A DNA stretch of 64,000 nt from JAUVKT01 sp036350795 (GTDB lineage Bacteria; Bacteroidota; Bacteroidia; Bacteroidales; VadinHA17): positions 25,620 to 89,619 of the forward strand of contig JAZBNV010000131.1 in assembly GCA_036350795.1 (NCBI GenBank), given 5' to 3'. This document shows positions 46,529-55,572 of the stretch, piece after piece. How positions within the stretch are numbered: position 1 is the stretch's first letter; each line of letters begins with the position of its first letter. The notes under the pieces were generated by a model that worked only from the letters and a program-made list of their open reading frames with translations, was not told the origin of the DNA and ran no database searches. Made by a program: the position numbers and the translations under genes.

Positions 46529-47836
46529 TCAGTCTTTTTTTCCCGGATAATCGTAATATCCGGCCCACATTTTATGAAGTTTCTCTCCAAGGTCTTTTTC
46601 CCTTGGGTTGTTTCCTGGTGAATAAAATACCTGGCCCCTGAGTTCTTCGGGCAGATAATTTTCTTCAACGAAATTGCCCGGGTAGTTGTGGGCATATTTA
46701 TACCCGGCACCGTAGTCAAGATCCTTCATAAGTTTTGTAGGTGCATTTCGGAGGTGGAGAGGTACCGGTACATCGCCCGACTTTCTTACTTCGGCTATAG
46801 CTTCTTCAATTGCCATATATGCTGAGTTACTCTTTGGCGACGTGGCAAGGTAAATAGCTGCCTCCGAAAGAATAATACGTGCCTCGGGCCAGCCTGTTAC
46901 CGCTACTGCATCAAAACATGACTGAGCCAGTAAAAGTGCATTGGGATTGGCCATCCCTATATCTTCTGCAGCAAGAATTACCATCCGCCTTGCAATAAAC
47001 TTAACATCCTCTCCGCCTTCAACCATCCTGGCCAGCCAGTAAACTGAAGCGTTGGGGTCGCTTCCCCTTATTGATTTTATAAAAGCTGAAATAATATCGT
47101 AGTGCTGCTCACCACCCTTATCGTATAAAGCCAGGTTTCGTTGCACATGTTTTGTAACAACTTCGTCGGTAATAATTACCTTTTCTCCGGGCGCTTTGGT
47201 TGTGACAGCTGAAACAACAAGCTCAAGAGTGTTGTAAAGCTTCCTGGCATCGCCTGCCGCCATCCTGTACATTGCCTCGTATTCCCTGATTTCAATATCA
47301 AATTCTGACAGGTAAGTGTCGCTTTTTATGGCTTTTGCGAGTAATTTTTTCAGGTCTTTATCCTCAAGCGGTTTCAGGACGTAGATCTGGCACCTGGATA
47401 GGAGGGGAGAGATAATCTCAAAACTGGGATTTTCGGTAGTGGCACCAATAAGCGTGATAATACCCTGTTCAACCGCTCCAAGGAGTGAATCCTGCTGAGA
47501 TTTACTGAAACGGTGAATTTCATCAATAAACAGAATAGCATTTGGTGAGTCGAAGAATTGCTGTTTCCTGGCTTTTTCGATGGTTTCCCTTACATCTTTT
47601 ACACCTGAGTTAACAGCACTTAATTTATAGAATGCACGCTTATGCATACCTGCAATAATACTGGCCAGAGTGGTCTTTCCAACACCGGGAGGCCCCCAGA
47701 GTATAAATGAGGGGATTACCCCTGACTCAATGCTTTTTCTGAATGTGGATTCTCTTCCTGCAAGGTGGTCCTGTCCGACATAGTCTTCGAGCACCCTGGG
47801 CCTCATTCTTTCAGCAAGTGGTTGGTTCGCCAGCAT
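46529..47836 (-). CDS. rarA: Replication-associated recombination protein RarA
   Basis: 435 residues, MgsA/Mgs1/WHIP AAA+ family. PLAERMRPRVLEDYVGQ at the N-terminus, Walker A GPPGVGKTT, IDEIHRF (Walker B), sensor 1 ATTENPSF and the tetramerisation/RarA domain ending AYMAIEEAIAEV. It acts at stalled forks. About 100 bases separate it from the LolA-like gene. A -7 element (47862-47855) lies shortly upstream. Confidence 0.95.
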   Translation of the reverse strand: MLANQPLAERMRPRVLEDYVGQDHLAGRESTFRKSIESGVIPSFILWGPPGVGKTTLASIIAGMHKRAFYKLSAVNSGVKDVRETIEKARKQQFFDSPNAILFIDEIHRFSKSQQDSLLGAVEQGIITLIGATTENPSFEIISPLLSRCQIYVLKPLEDKDLKKLLAKAIKSDTYLSEFDIEIREYEAMYRMAAGDARKLYNTLELVVSAVTTKAPGEKVIITDEVVTKHVQRNLALYDKGGEQHYDIISAFIKSIRGSDPNASVYWLARMVEGGEDVKFIARRMVILAAEDIGMANPNALLLAQSCFDAVAVTGWPEARIILSEAAIYLATSPKSNSAYMAIEEAIAEVRKSGDVPVPLHLRNAPTKLMKDLDYGAGYKYAHNYPGNFVEENYLPEELRGQVFYSPGNNPREKDLGEKLHKMWAGYYDYPGKKD

Positions 47837-47854
47837 AACAGATTTAGTTTAAGA

Positions 47855-47862
47855 CAAAAGTA
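47855..47862 (-). promoter_or_regulatory. -7 element (TACTTTTG) for rarA
   Basis: Minus-strand TACTTTTG fits TAnnTTTG, about 20 bases before the rarA ATG. No -33 element is clear. Confidence 0.45.
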
Positions 47863-47904
47863 TCAAAAAAACCAGCACCGCGCATGGCAGCGAAAAAAAA
47901 GAAG

Positions 47905-48033
47905 GGGATGTCTCAAAAGTATAATATTCCTGTCATTTCGAGTTAACCGAAGGATCTAATCATCTGATAATCAGTACTATGACTTCTCGCATTAGCTCGA
48001 AATGACAAAGATTGCGCCCTTTTGAGACAGCCT
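47905..48033. mobile_element. MITE/REP-like nested inverted-repeat element
   Basis: About 129 non-coding bases with two nested perfect inverted repeats. Outer: TGTCTCAAAAG (47909-47919) with CTTTTGAGACA (48019-48029). Inner: TGTCATTTCGAG (47931-47942) with CTCGAAATGACA (47996-48007). The TGTCATTTCGA core and TTTTGAGACA ends recur as dispersed elements in Bacteroidota genomes; that is from memory. No transposase is present. Confidence 0.75.
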
Positions 48034-48095
48034 CATTGTTTATTTATTGAGTACCTTGTTACTTCAGGCTGAGCATTTTGCCCTGTGTGGCCTGT

Positions 48096-50345
48096 TTATG
48101 GCCTGTTAAATGCAATATTAAAGTCCCTGTAAGCCTTAACTGAATTTCCTGCATGAAGAACCAGACCCTTGGATTCATTGAGAATATTAAGGAAGAGCAT
48201 ACTGGCCCTGGTCCCTGATACACCTTTTTTAATCCTTTTTATCTGTGCTTTTCGCATTTCCTCATTACTGTCGAGCAGAGCAGATTGTTTATGCGCAGAT
48301 TCCCTTATGTTATCAAAATTATCTGACTTAAGTATGTAAACCAGGAAATTAAAATATTCGCCCAGCTGCAGGTTAAACTCTTTCAGGTCTGCCAGCTGCT
48401 GTTTACTTAAGGGTGTATGATTATTGTCAATATGATGATAAGCCGGGTCAACGATAAAGTTAAGAGCATGGGCAGCTTCGCGTAAATAGTCAAATATCTG
48501 AACATAATATGGAGCCGCATCGATCTTTTTGTCGTCGAGTTTTTTTATAACCTTATGAACATTGTCCTTTTTAAGCTTAATGCTAATATTGAACTGCTTA
48601 ATTTCCTTACGTAATTTTCTCAGGCTTTTAAGGTCTTCCTTAGAAATTGCATTTGCCAGTTTATTATAATAGGCAGCAGTGCTCAGAAGGTTAGATATAA
48701 TTGTGCTCCGGCAGGCAGGGATTATCTTTTCCTCTGTCTCTGCCTCGCTGAAATCACTTGATTTTTTCTTTTCCTCGCTGGCGGCAGTCCTTTTCCTGTG
48801 TAACCTGAAACTGCGGATCAGCATATAGATAACAAAAAATGCAAGTCCGATGATTGCCCACATTCCGGCCCAGTTTATAAAGATGGCAATAAGAAATGCC
48901 GATATAAAGGCGGCCATTGCCGTGAAAAACCACCCGGTTATCACAATCATAACACCTGTAATACGATATACCGCTGTTTCCCTTCCCCATGCCCTGTCAG
49001 CAAGAGATGTCCCCATTGCTACCATAAAAGTAACATAGGTTGTTGATAAAGGAAGCTTCTGCGATGTACCGTAAGCTATCAAAACCCCGGCAACAACAAG
49101 GTTTATTGATGCCCTGAGAAGATCGAACATCATGTCGTCTTCATGGTTTAAATGATCTGACTTCCCTGTATCAAACCTGGAATCCAGCCAGGCAATAGCT
49201 TTCCTGGGTACTAACCAATTGAAAAAGCCAGAGGTCTGGATTGACATTCTTACGAGTGCCCTGGCGAGACCTGAAGAGCTGAACATTTCAGAACCCTGGT
49301 CATGCTTGCTGAGATTAAGTTCTGTTTTTGTAACTGTCCTGGATTTTTTTGATGTCCAGAGTGCAAGAGCCATTATTATACCGGCAGCAAGCAGAAATAT
49401 GGTAGGTGTTTTAACTTTGGCAGCAAGGGATGTCATAAGCAGGGCATCAGGCGCCTCACCGCTGGCCATCCATCCTTTAAAAGACTCCAGTCCCGCCAGT
49501 GGAACCCCGATAAAGTTTACAAGGTCGTTACCGGCAAAGGCCATTGCAAGTGAGAATGTCCCAACCAGAACAATAATCTTAGGAATATTTATCCTGAAAA
49601 GCATACTTAAAAGCTGCAGTATAACAGTCCAGCCCAGAAACGAATAGAGCAGTATCTTCGTCGTATTCTCACTAATCCAGTCTACAGTTTCCGTGCCCAT
49701 AAATGATGCTCCCTTTGCACCTTTTATAAGCATAAAATATGTAATGGCGGTGATTGCTATACCTCCCCATACAGAACCGAAGTATTTGAGGTTCTTTTTG
49801 TAGTTGAAGGTGAATAATATCCGCGTAAGGTACATTATTATTGCACCCACAGTAAAAGCAACCACAACCGAAAGTAATATTCCTGATATTATGGCCAGGG
49901 CCTTACTGGAGTTTATATAAGTGCCAAGTGTTTCAGCACCGTCGGGGCTGTTCGACAACTTAATGACGGCTATCCCCACAGCAGCACCAAGCAATTCGAA
50001 TACTATTGATACAGTTGTTGATGTTGGAAGGCCAAAGGTATTGAAGAGATCCAGCAGAAGAATGTCGGTGAGCATAACAGCCAGGAAAATAATCATCAGA
50101 TCGCTGAAATAGAATTCGCCCGGGTTGAAAATACCTTTTCTTGCAACTTCCATCATCCCGCTTGAGAAAGTTGCCCCAACCAGGATACCCAGGGTAGCTA
50201 TTATTAAAATTACCCTCAACGGGGCTACCTTGGAACCGATAGCAGAATTGAGAAAATTAACCGCGTCGTTACTGACTCCTACAACGAGGTCAGAAATTGC
50301 AAGTACAAGCAGTATGCCGACTATTACCAGATAAAAATTTTCCAT
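48096..50345 (-). CDS. PiT-family phosphate permease with C-terminal PhoU-like domain
   Basis: 749 residues from the ATG at 50345. Two PiT halves with the GVSNDAVNFLNSAIGSK and AGNDLVNFIGVPLAG motifs, about 10-12 helices, and a helical cytoplasmic tail (about 560-749) like PhoU/DUF47, probably the regulatory part. It imports inorganic phosphate with a cation. The frame extends 13 codons further to 50384, but the fold begins at MENFYLV, so I use 50345. In most genomes the PhoU-like partner is a separate gene; here it is fused. Confidence 0.88.
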   Translation of the reverse strand: MENFYLVIVGILLVLAISDLVVGVSNDAVNFLNSAIGSKVAPLRVILIIATLGILVGATFSSGMMEVARKGIFNPGEFYFSDLMIIFLAVMLTDILLLDLFNTFGLPTSTTVSIVFELLGAAVGIAVIKLSNSPDGAETLGTYINSSKALAIISGILLSVVVAFTVGAIIMYLTRILFTFNYKKNLKYFGSVWGGIAITAITYFMLIKGAKGASFMGTETVDWISENTTKILLYSFLGWTVILQLLSMLFRINIPKIIVLVGTFSLAMAFAGNDLVNFIGVPLAGLESFKGWMASGEAPDALLMTSLAAKVKTPTIFLLAAGIIMALALWTSKKSRTVTKTELNLSKHDQGSEMFSSSGLARALVRMSIQTSGFFNWLVPRKAIAWLDSRFDTGKSDHLNHEDDMMFDLLRASINLVVAGVLIAYGTSQKLPLSTTYVTFMVAMGTSLADRAWGRETAVYRITGVMIVITGWFFTAMAAFISAFLIAIFINWAGMWAIIGLAFFVIYMLIRSFRLHRKRTAASEEKKKSSDFSEAETEEKIIPACRSTIISNLLSTAAYYNKLANAISKEDLKSLRKLRKEIKQFNISIKLKKDNVHKVIKKLDDKKIDAAPYYVQIFDYLREAAHALNFIVDPAYHHIDNNHTPLSKQQLADLKEFNLQLGEYFNFLVYILKSDNFDNIRESAHKQSALLDSNEEMRKAQIKRIKKGVSGTRASMLFLNILNESKGLVLHAGNSVKAYRDFNIAFNRP

Positions 50346-50467
50346 ATTAGGTCTCTTAATTTGATACGGCAAAAGTATCAGCACAAGATTACCTGTGGAT
50401 TAATTTAATGTTAAGTTAATGTTAAGAAAAGCCGGGGACCTGTTAATGATATGCAATAATCTGTATA

Positions 50468-50839
50468 TCAGTTATTTAGAATTTGTTTTGTAAGTGTGAT
50501 TATCTTGTAGATATCAATTGGTTTAACAATATATTCCTTTACACCCTTTTCCCTGCTTTTCTTAATGATCTCCCTGTCAGAAATAGCTGAAAGCATAACA
50601 ATGGGGATATCTTTCCACGATTTATTCTCTTTCAGGATGTCCATAAACTGAAGCCCATCTATTTCGGGCATAAGAAAATCAAGGTAGATCAGGTCGGGCT
50701 TACCATTTTCAATTGCCTTAAGCCCTTCCCTGGCAGAAAGTGCAGAAGAAACATCGTAACCGTTCTTTTTTAGAAGTGATTCAAGAAGCACTACGTTGGT
50801 ATTCGAATCATCAATAATCAATATTCTATTGCCTTCCAT
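50468..50839 (-). CDS. Single-domain response regulator
   Basis: 123 residues, complete receiver fold with acidic pocket D10-D11 (LIIDDSN), acceptor Asp54 (IYLDFLMPEIDG), Thr/Ser switch (MLSAISD) and Lys in YIVKPID. No output domain. There is no kinase beside it. It is not adjacent to the PAS kinase at 15.7 kb. Confidence 0.92.
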   Translation of the reverse strand: MEGNRILIIDDSNTNVVLLESLLKKNGYDVSSALSAREGLKAIENGKPDLIYLDFLMPEIDGLQFMDILKENKSWKDIPIVMLSAISDREIIKKSREKGVKEYIVKPIDIYKIITLTKQILNN

Positions 50840-50934
50840 ACTTAATTTTGAATCTGGTAATTACATGTAAAGATTGTAAAATATAATTTATTGTTCAGGA
50901 ATATGCTGAAGAAAATATCATCATTTTGAGGTGA

Positions 50935-50968
50935 TTTGCATCATCATAGATAAAAAATCATACATTTG
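50935..50968 (+). promoter_or_regulatory. Promoter of the Crp/Fnr regulator
   Basis: TTTG (50935-50938) and TACATTTG (50961-50968) are 22 bases apart. The start of transcription falls near 50973, which rules out the TTG at 50966 as the start codon of the regulator. Confidence 0.7.
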
Positions 50969-50998
50969 TTTATAGGAGGATTAAAAATCTCAGGTCTG

Positions 50999-51703
50999 AT
51001 GTCAACAAAAAATTACAGGGAGCTTGTAACAAAAGGTGCCGGTGTTATACCAGACAGGGGGATTTTTAATTATCTCGACGGGGATGAGAAGATAGAGTTA
51101 GGTAAGAATGTTACCTATATGAAATTCTCGAGGCATGATATACTTTTCAACCAGCGGATGCCGTCAGACCATGCAGTTTATTTAATAAATGGTCTTGTGA
51201 AAGTCTATAAAGGGGGGCGGGGCGACAGGCTGATCTGTATCAGTCTTACGGGACCCGGACAATTTGCAGGCTTATCAAGTGTTTTCGGATCAGTGGAGTA
51301 TAAATTTTCAGCTTCTGCAATTGAGGATAGCGAAGCTCTGATGATTCGCAGGGAGGCTCTTGAAGCAATATTGAAAAACAACGGAAGATTTGCGCTTGAA
51401 CTGTTCAGGATAATCAGCCAGGAAGGGCTGCAGGTATCTGAAAAACTGGTGAATTTCTCAATGAAGCAGCTCCCCGGAAGGGTAGCAGATTTACTGCAAT
51501 ATTTTTCGGGTGAGGTATTTCAAAGTGAAGATTTTACCGTTCCTCTTACACGGCAGGAACTGGCAGAACTTATAGGAACTACAAAGGAAAGCCTTATCAG
51601 GACACTAAACGAGTTTAAGCATGACAGGATAATTGAACTGGATGGAAAAAGAATAAAATTACTCTCACCAGAATTAATAACAATGCTCAGCAACCTGGGC
51701 TAA
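50999..51703 (+). CDS. Crp/Fnr-family transcriptional regulator
   Basis: 234 residues from the ATG at 50999. N-terminal cyclic-nucleotide-type beta-roll (KNVTYMKFSRHDILFNQRMPSDHAVYLINGLVKVYK), dimer helix, C-terminal winged HTH (LTRQELAELIGTTKESLIRTLNEFKHDRIIELDG). No Cys cluster for an Fnr [4Fe-4S], so the effector is unknown; Bacteroidota members of this kind often answer redox or starvation. The frame extends to a TTG at 50966 but the promoter overlaps it. An AGGAGG lies 19 bases before the ATG. The GGT gene starts 14 bases later. Confidence 0.9.
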   Translation: MSTKNYRELVTKGAGVIPDRGIFNYLDGDEKIELGKNVTYMKFSRHDILFNQRMPSDHAVYLINGLVKVYKGGRGDRLICISLTGPGQFAGLSSVFGSVEYKFSASAIEDSEALMIRREALEAILKNNGRFALELFRIISQEGLQVSEKLVNFSMKQLPGRVADLLQYFSGEVFQSEDFTVPLTRQELAELIGTTKESLIRTLNEFKHDRIIELDGKRIKLLSPELITMLSNLG

Positions 51704-51717
51704 ATCTATTTTACTTA

Positions 51718-53430
51718 ATGAAACAATATGCTCTTTTATTTACAGGCCTGGCTGTTCTCTGCTCATGCCTCTTAACTTCGTGTGATGATAAATTACCTCC
51801 ACCGGCCAGAACAGGATATGGATTGAAGGCTGAGAACGGAATGGTTGTATCTGCACATCCTGAAGCTTCGCTTGTTGGGGTAGAAATACTCCGGAAAGGT
51901 GGTAATGCGATTGATGCATCTGTTGCTACTGGCTTTGCTCTTGCAGTATGCTACCCAAATGCAGGGAATATAGGAGGTGGAGGCCTGATGGTGCTGAGGC
52001 TGGATAACGGTACTGTTGACGCCCTTGATTACCGTGAAAGAGCACCTATGGAAGCTGCCGGTGACATGTATCTTGACGAAAATGGTGAAGTTATAGAAGG
52101 CGCAAGTACCTCAACTCACCTTGCCTCCGGAGTGCCAGGATCTGTTGATGGTCTTTACAGGGCCCATTCAAAGTACGGACAGCTTAGTTTTGCCGAGGTA
52201 ATTCAGCCAGCAATAGATATGGCAGAAAAGGGTTTTATAATAAGCGAAAAACAGGCCAGGGACCTTAACTCTATTCAGAAAACACTGAATGAGAGAAACG
52301 ATCATAGCACTGCATTTCATAAAGCTGAGAAATGGATGAAGGGCGATACACTCAGGCAGGCTGAACTGGCCCAAACACTTACCAGGATAAGGGATCAGGG
52401 TCCGGATGGATTCTATAAGGGTGAAACAGCAAACCTTATAGTAAAAGAAATGGGGAAGGCAGGCGGACTGATTACAGCAGGGGATCTTGCTGATTATAAG
52501 GCTATATGGAGGGAGCCGCTCAGATCAGCTTATAAAAACTACGGGCTGATTGCAATGCCTCCTGTCTCCAGTGGCGGAGTAGCTACAATCCAGCTTATGA
52601 CAATGGTTGAGAATTATCCTTTAAAAGAATGGGGCTTTCATTCACCAGAGGCAATCCACCTTATGGTTGAGGCCGAACGCCGCGTATATGCCGACAGGGC
52701 AGAATACCTGGGCGATCCTGATTATTTCAAGGTTCCGGTAAAAGAACTTACCGATAAAGACTACCTGGCAGGGCGTATGTCCGACTTTGACCCTGACAGG
52801 TCTTCACTGTCCTCTGAAATATCAGCCGGAACCCTTCGTCTTGACGAAAGTGAAGAAACAACTCATTATTCGGTTACAGATTCCTATGGTAATGCAGTTT
52901 CGGTTACAACAACCCTTAACGGAGGATATGGTAATTGCATTGTGGTGGAAGGAGCAGGTTTTTTTCTCAATAATGAGATGGATGATTTTTCGATTAAACC
53001 AGGATTCCCAAATATTTATGGACTGGTTGGAGGAAAAGCCAACAGTATTGAGCCTGGTAAACGCATGCTCAGTTCGATGACACCAACAATAGTGGAGAAG
53101 AACGGGGAGCTCTACATGGTGGTTGGCTCGCCCGGTGGTTCCACAATTATTACATCTGTTTTCCAGGTTATACTGAATGTGATTGAGTTCGATATGGATA
53201 TGCAGGAAGCCGTCGACAGGTCGCGTTTCCATCACCAGTGGCTCCCGGATTATATCTCCTACGAGGAGAATGGATTTTCTGAGCAGATACTTGAGAAGCT
53301 TAAATCCAAAGGACACACTCTTAAAGAACGGGGTACTATCGGCAGGGTTGATGCAATAAGAATTACAGAAGACCGTTTATTCGAAGGAGGGGCTGATAAA
53401 AGAGGAGATGATATGGCTGCAGGCTATTAA
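51718..53430 (+). CDS. Gamma-glutamyltransferase, lipoprotein form
   Basis: 570 residues. A lipoprotein signal ends at LLTSC (Cys22), so the mature protein is probably anchored in the outer or inner membrane facing the periplasm. Large-subunit segments PEASLVGVEILRKGGNAIDASVA, GNIGGGGLMVL and GVPGSVDGL are followed by the self-cleavage site TTHYSVTD with nucleophile Thr381 (matching Thr391 of E. coli) and GSPGGSTI. It hydrolyses or transfers gamma-glutamyl groups from glutathione and similar peptides. Possibly in an operon with the Crp-type gene. Confidence 0.93.
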   Translation: MKQYALLFTGLAVLCSCLLTSCDDKLPPPARTGYGLKAENGMVVSAHPEASLVGVEILRKGGNAIDASVATGFALAVCYPNAGNIGGGGLMVLRLDNGTVDALDYRERAPMEAAGDMYLDENGEVIEGASTSTHLASGVPGSVDGLYRAHSKYGQLSFAEVIQPAIDMAEKGFIISEKQARDLNSIQKTLNERNDHSTAFHKAEKWMKGDTLRQAELAQTLTRIRDQGPDGFYKGETANLIVKEMGKAGGLITAGDLADYKAIWREPLRSAYKNYGLIAMPPVSSGGVATIQLMTMVENYPLKEWGFHSPEAIHLMVEAERRVYADRAEYLGDPDYFKVPVKELTDKDYLAGRMSDFDPDRSSLSSEISAGTLRLDESEETTHYSVTDSYGNAVSVTTTLNGGYGNCIVVEGAGFFLNNEMDDFSIKPGFPNIYGLVGGKANSIEPGKRMLSSMTPTIVEKNGELYMVVGSPGGSTIITSVFQVILNVIEFDMDMQEAVDRSRFHHQWLPDYISYEENGFSEQILEKLKSKGHTLKERGTIGRVDAIRITEDRLFEGGADKRGDDMAAGY

Positions 53431-53570
53431 TAGCTGAGTATGTCGGGCAATTTATAACACTCATAAAATACTGGTCGTTTTATTTTCATTAAATGAAATT
53501 AATTTCTACTTTTATCAATTGAAACCGAATAACCAGATAAAAAATTGAATAGTATCAAACATATGTTACT

Positions 53571-54728
53571 ATGAAGAAACCTCTCTTAATTACAATCATT
53601 ATTTTGATAGTTCTGCTTTTCCTGCCCGCTGTAGGATTCTTCGGCTGGTTTTTCAAGGAAAAGAAACCCATGGACATAGTTATTATGGATAAAACTGTCC
53701 ATTCTCTCGACAGGCTTAATCACAGGTTGCTGACATGGGTTCTTGCAAACGACAGGATAGTTAAGAAAGATAATAAGCAAAAGTACCTTCTCCGGAAAGA
53801 TTATTACGGCTTCTATCCTATAAAACCCCTCAGGAGTAAGCAATTCAGGATGAATGATCTTCGACTCAATGATGTTATTATCATGGCTGAGAGTAACGAT
53901 GTTCTTTATTACGCCGATACCTATGGGGTGTTTTTTAACGACTGGTACCAGGGAATGCACAGGAACCGTCGTACAAGGAAACTTTACGGTGGGCTCAATA
54001 ATAACGATTATCTCCTGCTGGTTGAGATGAGAAAAAGGGATAAGTTAACCATACTTGAATATAACACATTTGATTATCCTACAGATGCATTCGAGAGGTA
54101 CAGAGTTGAGGAAGGCCAGTATAATATGAAGTCAACAGGCTGGATAGGAGAATATTATCCATCTCTTGATTCTCTGTCAGTGCCACCCTGGCTTATAAGT
54201 ATGCATGCCAAAAGATACAATACACCGTGGGACTTCAAGAATGCCGGCATTGTATTTCTGAAAGGGGAAACCGAAGTGGTGATACTGGAAGAAGGAAAAC
54301 ACCTGAATACTGCTATGCCTTTCATTATTACCGATCCTTCACTTGCAGCCGAATATGGTGTCGCTGAAAAAGTCCCCTTCCTGGGTGCTTTCGATATTGT
54401 AGACCCACGCGAAAATAATGTTGTATCCTCTTTTGAACTTGATGTTACAGAAGAAGGAGCAGATATTCTCGACAGGAGGCTGATGATCTCTCCCCGGATT
54501 CCGGCTGTAATCAGGGATAACACTTCCGGTAACGCGGTTTATTTCTGCGGAGATTTTGCTACAGGTCAGATACCACCATGGACTGCCTGTTTCAGTAACC
54601 TTAAGTTTATCGATGGACTGCTTTATAAGGATGATGACATTAATGATCCCAGGCGTTTCTTCTGGCTATATTACAGGCCTCTTCTTGGAACGATTCTTGG
54701 CGATTATTATAATTCTCTTGACAATTAG
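53571..54728 (+). CDS. Membrane-anchored conserved protein, function unknown
   Basis: 385 residues that I do not assign to a family. One N-terminal helix (about 6-29) anchors a periplasmic or extracytoplasmic domain. Visible blocks: MDIVIMDKTVHSLDRLNHRLLTWVL (45-65 area), DVIIMAESNDVLYYADTYGVFFNDW, STGWIGEYYPSL, WDFKNAGIVFLKGETEVVILEEG and FWLYYRPLLGTILGDYY. The TWIGEYY and DKTV patterns suggest a conserved enzyme-like fold, without a recognised active site. Starts 140 bases after the GGT stop and has its own terminator. Confidence 0.75.
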   Translation: MKKPLLITIIILIVLLFLPAVGFFGWFFKEKKPMDIVIMDKTVHSLDRLNHRLLTWVLANDRIVKKDNKQKYLLRKDYYGFYPIKPLRSKQFRMNDLRLNDVIIMAESNDVLYYADTYGVFFNDWYQGMHRNRRTRKLYGGLNNNDYLLLVEMRKRDKLTILEYNTFDYPTDAFERYRVEEGQYNMKSTGWIGEYYPSLDSLSVPPWLISMHAKRYNTPWDFKNAGIVFLKGETEVVILEEGKHLNTAMPFIITDPSLAAEYGVAEKVPFLGAFDIVDPRENNVVSSFELDVTEEGADILDRRLMISPRIPAVIRDNTSGNAVYFCGDFATGQIPPWTACFSNLKFIDGLLYKDDDINDPRRFFWLYYRPLLGTILGDYYNSLDN

Positions 54729-54749
54729 TATATAAGAGATTGCTTAAAT

Positions 54750-54779
54750 AACAGGCTGTATTTCAGCCTGTTTTTTTTT
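54750..54779 (+). terminator. Rho-independent terminator after the membrane-anchored unknown gene
   Basis: AACAGGCTG (54750-54758) pairs exactly with CAGCCTGTT (54764-54772) across a 5-base loop, then a run of T (to 54779). It lies 20 bases upstream of the nitrilase-family gene. Confidence 0.88.
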
Positions 54780-54798
54780 ATAAAAAAATTACCCTGAA

Positions 54799-55572
54799 AT
54801 GAGAATTACAATAGTACAGGCAGACCTGGTATGGGAAAACGCCGATGCTAACCTGGATCATTTCCATGAACTCCTTAAGAATCATGGCTCGGAAACCGAT
54901 CTTGTGGTTCTGCCGGAGATGTTCAATACCGGTTTTACAATGAATGCTGCCGGAGTGGCAGAGAAGATGAATGGTAAGACTGTTAAATGGATGCAGGATT
55001 TTGCCTCAGCAGAAGGGATTGCAATAACTGGCAGCCTTATAATTGAAGAGAATAAGAGGTACTACAACAGGATGGTCTTTGCAGCTCCCGGAGCTGTGCT
55101 TTACCACTACGATAAGAGCCACCTGTTCAGGATGGAGAAGGAAACATCCTACTTTGAGAAAGGCTCCAGGCAGGTAATAGTGCCTTATATGGGTTTTAAC
55201 ATCAATCTTCAGATATGCTACGATTTAAGATTTCCGGTCTGGAGCAGGAACGTGGCAAACAGCTATGATCTGATGATAAATGTTGCAAGCTGGCCTGCTG
55301 CACGGCGAAAGGTATGGTCGGCTTTGCTAACTGCCAGGGCAATAGAGAATCAGTGCTACCATGTGGGTGTTAACCGTGTTGGTACTGATGGTGAAGGCAT
55401 TTCATATACAGGTGATTCGCAAATTATAGGACCGAAAGGTGATATCCTGCTTGAAACAACTGCCAGTAAGGAAGAAGTTGTTACTGCAGAAATATCGCTC
55501 GAGTACCTGCAGGCTTTCAGAAAGAAATTTCCGGTCTGGCAGGATGCTGACAGCTTCAGACTTATGCCTTGA
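54799..55572 (+). CDS. Carbon-nitrogen hydrolase (omega-amidase/YafV-like)
   Basis: 257 residues, nitrilase superfamily. Catalytic triad Glu40 (LPEMFNTGF), Lys106 (DKSHLF) and Cys140 (QICYDLRFP). The pattern MFNTGFTMNA and DLRFPVWSRN is that of the omega-amidase branch, which hydrolyses alpha-ketoglutaramate or ketosuccinamate. Its 3' end overlaps the convergent FAD/Fe-S gene by 11 bases. A terminator ends the previous transcript, so it may have its own promoter in the short gap. Confidence 0.9.
   Translation: MRITIVQADLVWENADANLDHFHELLKNHGSETDLVVLPEMFNTGFTMNAAGVAEKMNGKTVKWMQDFASAEGIAITGSLIIEENKRYYNRMVFAAPGAVLYHYDKSHLFRMEKETSYFEKGSRQVIVPYMGFNINLQICYDLRFPVWSRNVANSYDLMINVASWPAARRKVWSALLTARAIENQCYHVGVNRVGTDGEGISYTGDSQIIGPKGDILLETTASKEEVVTAEISLEYLQAFRKKFPVWQDADSFRLMP

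Noticed and set aside
50346..50384. Extra 13 codons of the PiT gene
   Set aside because: The family begins at MENFYLV; the upstream codons are not conserved in pattern.
50966..50998. TTG start of the Crp-type regulator at 50966
   Set aside because: It lies inside the TACATTTG promoter element, before the likely transcription start.
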